DNA from: Ancistrus triradiatus
Lineage: Eukaryota > Chordata > Actinopteri > Siluriformes > Loricariidae
Assembly: GCA_025084515.1 (NCBI GenBank)
Contig: JAJAGP010000437.1
Span: 1-64,000 of the forward strand
Direction: 5' to 3'
Length of the DNA: 64,000 nt
Every line of letters starts with the position of its first letter. Position 1 is the first letter of the stretch. Of the stretch, positions 55,991-64,000 are shown one piece after another. The translations under genes and the position numbers were made by a program. The notes beneath the pieces are model-generated. The model was not told the origin of the DNA and did not search any database. It worked only from the letters and a program-made list of their open reading frames with translations.

Positions 55991-57501
55991 CTTGAGTGAT
56001 TTTTATTTTTATTTATTTATTTATTTTTTTGTGGTCATGATTTACCATTCAATAAAAATCCTGATTAGTGGTTTAATCATACATTACAAATCTCAGATTA
56101 AAAACGAAACTGACTTACAAAAAATAAAACCTAAAGACACTGTGTCACTGCCAATTAAGAACCAATGCAATCTTGAAAAAGCTACCTATTTTACACACAC
56201 ATGTACATGAAAGAGACTCAGTCTGCCTACAAAATAAACTGAAATATTCATACCCAACATTTTAAATGGTCTCAATATGCTATTTTTTGTTGATAGCCAT
56301 ACTCAATAAAAAACCTTGGCCTTTGTACTGCAAATTCAAAACTAGTTAAATAAATAGTAAATTATCCACATTCTCGAAGTGTCCTTGGACAGAAAAACGA
56401 GAATGTCCATCATTTTAAGGAGATTATGCAGGGTTGGTGGCACACAGTTATTTGCATGCAAGTTTTGTCAAGACTGGTATTGACCACAAGCCCTTTTATC
56501 TGGTTTAAATCTGAAAAATAGCTGGAACCTGACAGTTTATCTTTTGCACAAGGTCCACTGTTTTCTTCCCACAAACATGGTCACAGCAATAAGCTGCCTA
56601 ATATATATTAATACTTACATCATTTTAAAAATAATAATGAAATGAAAATGAAAGTCCATGACTTTATCAGTTATGAAAAAATAAATTTGAGTGTTAAATG
56701 ACAAGCCTGACCAGATATCATGGCAGTGTAAGTTCATGTAAGGGCGATCAAATCATCATATCACACTTGACTATCTAGGGATGCTGCCTGGTGCTTCCGG
56801 TTATGCCCTAGCTTCCCACCAAGCCAGTTCATCGCAGGGCACATACAGTAGGATTTTTTTCAGAACAAATCTCAGATTAACAAAAAGAAACTGCTGGACA
56901 AAAAAGGTAAGGGTACGTTTAAGGTAGTCGGACTATCAAACACATACACAGAGCAAACAAGCAGTAACCACCATACACAGTAGTTTCAAGAATAGCGTAT
57001 GTACAAAGCTAGATGTGACAGGGTTCAACGTGAACTTTTTCCCGGAAAGTGAATGGAAAGTTCACTGTCCAATCCAGATTTCTGCTGTTCTGAACACATC
57101 TTTATATTTTAAAGTATTATTCACATTAAATAAGAGCACAAACGTTAATGTATTTAGTTAAGGTTATCTATTCAAAGGTGTACATTGTCACAGTGTACTT
57201 TGACTTAATAAGAGTCCCATAAAACATCATAGATCACCAACCTAATGATTGAAACATTTTTAAATTGAAACTTATCAATTTTCTATCATCACTGAGTTGT
57301 TATTTTCACTAAATCATCGTAACGTTTATTTGCACACACAAGTTAGCAGATATTGCCGTACTTTCCTGCAAGCCGCATCGGTACAGTACTGACTGTCTTG
57401 CAAGTTCCATTCCATTTAAAAATTTGAAGGTCTATTTCATTGGATAGTCAGAAATACTGATTGATATGACCTCAATTAATAGCATGATTAATTGAACATT
57501 T
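55991..57501. other. Intron, no element recognised
   Basis: AT-rich, without coding homology. 56770-56850 has a trace of the interspersed repeat (AGTTCATCGCAGGGCACA). Confidence 0.4.
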
Positions 57502-58356
57502 TAGAGTGGTGCTTAAGTTTGAGAACCCTTTAGAATTTTCTATATTTCTGCGTAAATATGACCTAAAACAACATCAGATTTTCACATAAGTTCTAAAAGT
57601 AGATGATGAGAACCCAGTTAAACAAATAAGACAAAAAGTATTATACTTGGTCATTTATTTATTGAGGAAAATGATCCAATATTACATATTAGTGAGTGGC
57701 AAAAGTATGTGAACCTTTGCTTTCAGTATCTGGTGTGACCCCCCTGTGCAGCAATAACTGCAACTAAACGTTTCCTGTAACTGTTGATCAGTCCTGCACA
57801 CCAGCTTTGAGAAATTTTAGCCCATTCCTTCGTACAGAACAGCTTAAACTCTGTGATGTTGGTGGGTTTCCTCACATTAGCTGCTCGCTTCAGGTCCTTC
57901 CACATCATTTCGATTGGATTAAGGTCAGGACTTTGACTTGGACATTCTAAAACATGAACTTTATTCTTCTTTAACCATTCTTTGGTAGAATGGCTTATGT
58001 GCTTAGGGTCGTTGTCTTGCTGCATGACCCCACCTTCTTGTCGGGAGAATCAGTTCATGGACAGATGTCCTGACATTCCTCCTCTGATATAATTCAGAAT
58101 TCATTGTTCCATCAATGATGGCAAGTTGTTCTGGCCCAGATGCAGCAAAACAGGCCTAAACCATGACACTACCACCACCATGTTTCACAGATAGGATAAG
58201 GTTCTTAGGCTGGAATGAAGTGTTTTCCTTTCTTCAAACATAACGCTTTTCTTTTAAATCAAAAAGTTCTATTTTGGTCTCCTTCGTCCACAAAACATTC
58301 TTCCAATAGCCTTCTGGCTTGTCCACGTGATCTTTAGCAAACTGCAGACAATGTTG
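57502..58356 (-). pseudogene. Tc1-like family B, C-terminal half with intact catalytic end
   Basis: The minus strand is open from 58025 to 57723: MQQDNDPKHISHSTKEWLKK, NKVHVLECPSQSPDLNPIEM, ending AAQGGHTRY. The second Asp (DNDP) and the Glu (PIEM) are 34 residues apart. Upstream, frames are broken (near 58060-58350) and the N-terminal half is absent. The terminus near 57502 (GTGGTGCTTAAGTTTGAGAA CCC) is the family B end. It is the best kept family B catalytic piece here. Confidence 0.85.
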
Positions 58357-59879
58357 CAATTTGAAATCACCGGAGAAGAAAATGCTTAAGTATTTTATCA
58401 TTATTTATTGAATGTTTCGTCACTTGAAATGAAAATGTCTTATGAATAAGGTCACATTTTATTAAAAATAAAAAAGCACATTTCCTAAAAAGTAGAAAAT
58501 AAATACCTTGCAATTATTGCAAACATAAGATATGTTAAATAGCACCATGTGAAAAGTATAAAATAACTTCTAAAAACAAATATTTTTAATATTGCCATGT
58601 GTAATTTCATCGAGGTGTTTTTAAACCCACTGAGCTCCACCGTTGCTGTGGGATCCATATCATTTACAGTACTGTAGGAAATGGCAACTGTTATTTCTTT
58701 AAATCTTATTGAATCCTTGTCAGATTATGTAGCATTTGTGAATGCTTGAGTTATTGATAGCTGCTTTGTGGAGGCTCTTGTTGCTGGGCTCTTGTCAGTC
58801 TCATGCACTGTTCATATTCTGTGGCGTTAACGTGATTGTGCTCCAGGTATAGAAAGAGGTTGGCGTCATCACCATTGATTGCTGAAACCTTTTCCACAGT
58901 GTTTACATCTGACTTTCGGTGTCACCTTCTCAAACGCCAAAATGTGTCCATACGACACGCACAGCATTTTCCTTTGGTACAAGCGCCTCAGTGTTTGAGT
59001 TTTCCATGTTGCTGACTGGTTGGGGCAGAGTCACATGAGTAGGGTCTTGTTTTTAAGGTGGAAGTACATAAACGTGCACAGCAGGGAAAGTAGTTTCAGA
59101 ATTTAAAAAACGTATTGACAGAATTGAAATAAAACTCAAATAACCGTCATGGGCATTACGAGATTACGTTGGTTAAAAGTTCTGAATGTCGGTTTTGATT
59201 CATTATTGGTTAATTGTCCTTTCTCTTTTAACCGTGTGATATGCTGTCGTAACTTATTTCGCCAACTTCAAATCGGCTTCACTGTTGATCCATAGTATGC
59301 ACAAAGAGAATTACTTTTGTATGCCTTATTAGGATATTTCCCGCAAACTTTGGAGAACGTCTTGAGTACAGATGGGTCAAAATTGACTCATGAAATGAGG
59401 GAAAGAAGCTGCGGGCTTGCGTTGCTTTGTATTTGTGCATCGCTTTGATATCATTTGTCAACTGGGCAAGTTATTTTTCATGCTGCTGTCCCAACGTTGC
59501 ATTTCAGTTGGCTGGGCATTTGCATTTGGGCAGTCGTTGTTGTTAAACAATGTGTGAAGAGCATCAGACATCAAAGGGCAGCAACAATATTCAGTGATGG
59601 GAGTTTTCTAGCCAGAATAATCTAATGATAAACAAAGTTGCAAACAGACAAATGGGAAGAGGAGTAAAGCGAGTGGAAAGCTGCGTTACATGCAAACATA
59701 TCCAATGAGCAAACAGCAGTCGCATGTGAAGATCAAAGCGAATATTAGAGCAAGATATGTCTTGAGTGTTTAGATGAATATTCAAATTAAGTAATATGTA
59801 TTTACCACTTAAAAGAGTGAATTAAAAATGTGGCAAGCTTACTCAATTAAGGATGTAATGTAATCAGAGTCAATGTTAC
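58357..59879. other. Intron, no element recognised
   Basis: No coding homology or repeat termini were seen. Confidence 0.4.
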
Positions 59880-60085
59880 TGGATATCATGGCGGTGTAAG
59901 ATCTTGAAGGAATGATGTCACAAGTGCGTACACATGCGTGCACACACTCACTCACTCTGGCACTCTTTAGAAACACCAATTGATACATGTCTTTGTAATG
60001 TGGGTGGAAACCAGGGTAAGAGGCACATGCAGACATGAGGAGAACATACAAACTCCACTGCACCACTATGCCGCCCTGTGGTGTA
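59880..60085 (-). repeat. Abundant fish interspersed repeat
   Basis: GTACACATGCGTGCACACAC, TTTAGAAACACCAATTGATA, CATGTCTTTGTAATGTGGGT and AACATACAAACTCCACTGCA follow the order of the copy at 17167-17525. Confidence 0.65.
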
Positions 60086-60356
60086 ACAAACAACGGCAGC
60101 TACTGTAATCAATTATAATACAAAATATCTACGTTTTCTGGCCAAAATATGAATCAATGCTCAGGGGAATATTAGACTGGTGGGCTTTTATTAGTTTTAT
60201 AGGTTTTACAATAAAAAAGTCTGCGAAGATATGAACAGGGAGCTATTGCAGTTATAGAACACAAATATGAATTCTTTATTTTGATTTATGATTTTAAGTT
60301 TTAAGGAAAATCTATATGTAGACAGCATTTCAGCTGTTTCAGCTACTGCTACCTAT

Positions 60357-60590
60357 ACCCACTGTTCTTTTTTGGGTACACCTGTTCAAGTGCTTCTTAA
60401 TGCAAGTATCTAATCAGCCAATCAAGGTGCTTTAAGGTGATTTAAGTGACTTTGAATGTGCCATGGTGGTTAGTGCTAGATAGGCTGGTCTAGTATTTTC
60501 GAAACTGCTGATGTACTGAGATTTTCATGCACAGCCATCTTTAGGGTTTACAGAGAATGGTCTGAAAAAGAGCAAAATTGGGTTCAACCC
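60357..60590 (+). pseudogene. Tc1-like family A, N-terminal fragment
   Basis: GGTGATTTAAGTGACTTTGA, ATGTGCCATGGTGG, TTTTCATGCACAGCCATCTT and GGTTTACAGAGAATGGTCTG correspond to the family A transposase start and HTH. It stops after GAAAAAGAGCAAAATT. Confidence 0.8.
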
Positions 60591-61126
60591 AATACAAAAT
60601 AATTATATATTTTACATCATTATGTTAAATTATATATAAATAATTTTTATATCCTGGTAATCTTTGTTGAATGGCTAATGAAGAATATTATAACAATACT
60701 TTTACAGTTTAGCATTTATGCCCTTAATCATGGGCCTAACACTGGCAGCTTCAGAGTCAGGAACTGAATTAACAACCCTTAGCTTAGTAGTCTAAAGCTG
60801 TGACCATTGAGCTACATGAGTCCAGTGATATTAATTTGTGTTCATACTCCAACTATGCTGAGTAGATGGACTGTTAACTTTACTAATAATGATGTTAGCA
60901 TTGCTCACCTCTATTAATCTGACAGCATCTGATAAGTCTGAAAGCTTTGTACATTATTGAATATTAACCTACCATTTACTATTGGACCAGTTACCAATTT
61001 ACCGACCTTCCGTTTTTTTAAATCAAACTCTCAAACCTGTGTCAAATGGTTGTTTAGAATTCCTCTATCTCTTGCCGTATTAATCAGTTTCTAATGATAC
61101 AAACCCTTTCTTTGTTTTCTTTGCAG
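60591..61126. other. End of the inferred long 5' intron
   Basis: AT-rich DNA ending in a polypyrimidine stretch (CCCTTTCTTTGTTTTCTTTG) and CAG, a good acceptor for the exon at 61127. Confidence 0.5.
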
Positions 61127-61296
61127 GTTGTATTCAGTGTGGCATTGTTTTCTGCCTTCCTCAGTGGGATGGTGCCGCATGACAGCGAGGGCATGGCACC
61201 CTAGTCCCACTCTGCTTCACGTCTCTGTTCGTTTGTCACCGTCATACAAGTTCAGTGCAGTGGAGCACAGAGAACAGTATTCCCCTCCATGAGCAA
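61127..61296 (+). other. Probable second leader exon with uORF
   Basis: A polypyrimidine tract and TTTGCAG precede it, and a consensus donor (GAGCAA|GTAAGT) follows, starting at 61297. The stretch is GC-richer than its surroundings. A uORF with 11 codons starts at 61169. A later ATG at 61289-61291 begins ATG AGC AA across the splice and may be the main start or a further short uORF. No homology can be judged from eight coding bases. The joined first exon would be that ending at 19615, an inference from strand, composition and the lack of another candidate. Confidence 0.55.
61169..61204 (+). other. uORF of 11 codons
   Basis: ATG GTG CCG CAT GAC AGC GAG GGC ATG GCA CCC TAG. The first ATG has G at -3 (GGGATGG) and G at +4, a fairly good context. 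It ends 84 bases before the next ATG. Confidence 0.6.
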
Positions 61297-61619
61297 GTAA
61301 GTCACTCTTATCAGGCAATGCAACATGAATCAAATCATATCATGTTTCTGACGGTCAGGTTTGTTCTAGGTTGGCTCTAATGCAATACATTCTTATAACA
61401 TGGAGGTTGTTAAATACAATGGTTAATACCTTTGACACTGATAATGCTTGTCTGTTAATGATGTCTAACAGGTGTGCATTAATTCTTTATGTTGAGACCT
61501 TTCAAAAGACCAGGTAAAATCGTATCTGTGTTTTAACCCAGGCCTGGATGTAGGCGTTGTAACGATGCACATATTCCCACATCTTTCTGTGATACTTAAT
61601 TCCATATTTTCACCATAAC

Positions 61620-62416
61620 CAGGGGTGAAAGTAGGCCGGAGCAGTCCGGTACTGTGTTCTGCTAAAAGATTCAGTGGTATGCCGTACCGGAAAGAAGGGA
61701 GAGCAGCTGCCACCTTCAAAACAAGTCATGGGTGGACTTTCAGCAAGAAAACACATCTACTGACATCGTCTCCTTATCATTTGCTAAGTTATTCTGAATT
61801 GCTTCTGCACTGTCAGTGCTGTGTTTTGATCCGTGCAGGACGGAGCCCAGATACCATTCATTACTGCAACTTAATGTTGGCGCTTCCCGTGCTGCAGCTA
61901 ACTCATATTCAGTGTTATGGGGTTTGGCAGGCAGGCGTTTGTTGGAAAGTCTTTTAAATAAAACCTGTATTAGATTAAGGTGTGTGATATGTCATGATAG
62001 TTTGTTTTATTCTAACACCTTAGGAGTGAGATGTCTTTTATAAACCGAGCAAAACAGACCGAAAAAAAAACAGGATAAGGGAGCAAGCCCAAATAAGCGA
62101 GTACACTTTAGAAACAAGCCCTAAAACCTGCAACCTGCAACTACCAATATTGGTAAGTGACTTTAAAAGAAACACAAGCCCAGAGTCGTTTAGCTTTTGT
62201 CAAAGAATGCCAAGAACACGCAAAAAGAATAATGCAGAGAACAATTATTGAAACGTTTAAAAGTCAGAGATGCTAAAACTGAAAATGTATACAATGTCAA
62301 GAGCTTCAAAATTCATTTTTTTTCAAGGATGCATGAAGCCGAAGGGAGGTGAACAGTATGAAGCGAGGAAGTTTCTGGTAGTAGTACCGGCAAGAATTTA
62401 AAAATACTTTCATCCC
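61620..62416. mobile_element. Possible non-autonomous DNA element (GGGGTGAAAGTA termini)
   Basis: The left end AGGGGTGAAAGTAGGCCGGA, with CCGGTACTG next to it, and the right end GGCAAGAATTTAAAAATACT TTCATCCCG (reverse complement CGGGATGAAAGTA) form an inverted pair. Nothing inside resembles a transposase, and no clear target duplication remains. Confidence 0.45.
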
Positions 62417-62477
62417 GATCACAACACAGTACATTTAAAAACCTAACTAATCAATATTAGCATATCATCCGATCAGC

Positions 62478-62892
62478 CAAAACATTAAAACCACCGGACT
62501 AATATTTTGTAGGCCCCCTTTGTGTCACCATAGCTCAGATATGTTGAGGCATGGATTCCACAAGATGTCCTGACATTCACAAGACATGGTTTCTAGAGAT
62601 AAGGCATTAGCAGCAAGTCCAGCACATATCACAGATGCTAAATAGAGATTGAGCTCTGTGGAATTTGGAGGCCAAGTCGATACCTTGAACTCTTTGTCAT
62701 GTTCCTAAAACCATTCCGGAACATTTTTGCAGTGTGCATTATTCTGGTGAAGGAGGATACCATCACTACTGAATAAATCATTGCCATGAAAACTTGTACT
62801 TGGTCTGCAACACTGGTAGGTGGTAGGTAATGTCCACATGAAGTCCAGGACCCAGTTTTCCCAGCAGAACATTGCCTGAAGCATCACACTGT
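62478..62892 (-). pseudogene. Tc1-like family D, C-terminal half
   Basis: The minus strand, from 62892 down, reads in pieces MLQAMFCWENWVLDFMWTLP, TYQCC, a broken DGILLHQNNAHCKNVPEWF (second Asp replaced by Asn), then a heavily mutated PNSTELNLYL-type Glu region near 62650. It ends at the terminus CAAAACATTAAAACCACCGG on the left. Confidence 0.78.
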
Positions 62893-63282
62893 CAGTTTAA
62901 TTCACTTTATCTGTCAGTGGTCTTAGTGTTAACTCTGCTTGGCGTATTGTCTTTACCATGATATTGTTTTAGTAGCAGCGTCACTATACTTGATGTGGCA
63001 TTGATATTGAGATTATCATTTTGGTATTGTGACAGGATTAATGCCACGACACTGATTGCTCTGAACTTTTATATATTGTGCATATCAATACAGTTCGAGT
63101 TAGAACTGGATTTGAAGTGGAGATGTAGATCTTATAGCCTTATGTGGTTGTCTTTGCATAAATATGTGCCAGCATTGAATTTTGTAAGTGACATATTCTT
63201 CTCTATCTGCCTATTGGAATGAAACATTAGTGTAGACTGTTACACTGTTAAGTCAGTGTCCCCCTTTTTATTACTATACAGA

Positions 63283-63358
63283 TAGTCCCCGATTTACTAT
63301 GGGGATACATTCCAACAAATCCATCGTAAGTTGAATTTATCGTAAACCGTAGAGTTTA
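63283..63358. repeat. Possible terminal fragment of a DNA element
   Basis: AGATAGTCCCCGATTTACTA TGGGG, then TCCATCGTAAGTTGAATTTA TCGTAAACC, looks like one end of a MITE; the partner was not found. It lies directly before the pogo-like copy 3. Confidence 0.3.
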
Positions 63359-63365
63359 ATATATA

Positions 63366-63920
63366 CCGTATTTTCCGGGCTATAAAGCGCACCGGGTTAT
63401 AAGGCGCAATATCAATGATCGACTGCTAACGGATCTATTTTCATACATAAAGCGCACCGACGCATTAAACGCATTAAATGAAACAAAACTCTTACGTTCC
63501 CTCGGAAGCTCAGTTTGGTGGTCTTTACCTGGTGCAGGGCGTCTTCTTGCTTCCTCCACTTCCGTACCATTGATTCGTTAATGTTGAATTCTCTCGCAGC
63601 TGCTCTTGCTCATAGCGTTGAGTTTGAAATCCGCTTCGAAAATAAATGAATGAATGCACGTACCCTAATGCTGAAGCACAGATCGGTATTACTCCGCCAT
63701 GTTCCTGACTACGGTGGCCGTGAGCTTCGTAACTTACCAAGGCCGTGCTAAAACATTTTGACAGATTTATGAGCGCCGTGTACCATCTACAATCGGTTGT
63801 AGGTCAAAAGGCTCAACCAGAATTAATTCATACATTAGACGTACCGCATTTAAAGGCGCACTGTCGATTATTGAGAAAATTAAAGGATTTTAAGTGCGCC
63901 TTATGGTCCGAAAAATACGG
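63366..63920 (-). mobile_element. pogo-like MITE, copy 3 (TA target duplication)
   Basis: The ends are CCGTATTTTCCGGGCTATAA and TGGTCCGAAAAATACGG, with TA at 63364-63365 and 63921-63922. The minus strand near 63540-63600 again reads FNINESMVREWRKQED-like sequence. The body is clearly closer to copy 1 than to copy 2. Confidence 0.82.
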
Positions 63921-64000
63921 TACTGTATATATCATACAGTACGTTTCACTCATCGCAAGTCACGTGACTTCCTACGTCATGCACTGAGTTTCTAGCAAGA

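Noticed and set aside
1..64000. CRISPR array, operon or bacterial defence system
   Set aside because: No regularly spaced direct repeats with unique spacers and no bacterial gene layout exist; spliced genes and fish repeats show a vertebrate genome.

Overview
The window is vertebrate nuclear DNA, almost certainly from a ray-finned fish. It has split genes with GT-AG introns, long AT-rich intronic stretches, several microsatellites and a very dense load of Tc1/mariner, hAT-like and tRNA-SINE copies of the kinds typical of teleosts. Catfish-like genomes are especially rich in Tc1 elements, but nothing here fixes the species.

Only two host loci can be supported. The first is a complete six-exon gene on the minus strand (367-10868) for the ribosomal protein L7-like 1 protein, rpl7l1. 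All splice sites, phases and both codon ends can be read, giving 247 residues. Its promoter (about 10869-10960) holds a perfect palindromic CRE 45 bases upstream of the ATG. The two outer introns are each about 4.75 kb and full of repeats; the three inner introns are 78-93 bases. The second locus is the 5' end of a plus-strand gene. A GC-rich first exon with a donor at 19615/19616 is inferred to join, across an intron of about 41.5 kb, to an exon at 61127-61296. That exon carries an 11-codon uORF and possibly a start codon eight bases before its donor. The rest of the gene lies beyond the window, so I do not name it. In mammals BICRAL is a neighbour of RPL7L1, so it is one candidate.

Everything else is repeat landscape. 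At least six Tc1-like subfamilies are present, called A to F here: A has termini with TTATTAGGTACACC; B ends in CAAGCACCACTGTA; C starts CAGTGGGGCAAAAAAG; D starts near CAGCCATAACATTAAAAC; E is the CACTGCTCAAAAAAATAAAG element at 12510-14049; F is the 4130-5286 copy. One further unnamed fragment is at 46985. All are pseudogenes, several folded into inverted or chimeric copies. There are also three pogo-like TA-flanked MITEs, two fragments resembling the mammalian MER2/Tigger group, hAT-like MITEs (two with clear 8-bp target duplications), four tRNA-headed SINEs, two LINE reverse-transcriptase relics, and several inverted or tandem structures I cannot assign.

Layout: 1-10.96 kb rpl7l1 and its intronic repeats; 11.1-15.6 kb a nested Tc1 cluster; 15.6-18.7 kb interspersed repeats and a SINE; 18.8-19.8 kb the GC-rich plus-strand promoter and exon; 19.6-61.1 kb a single inferred intron packed with repeats and containing a 100-base assembly gap at 35222-35321; 61.1-61.3 kb the second exon; the remainder is the next intron. 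I found no convincing new biological system. The best leads are the folded transposon derivatives, a dispersed repeat shared between the two host introns, and the uORF-bearing 5' leader.
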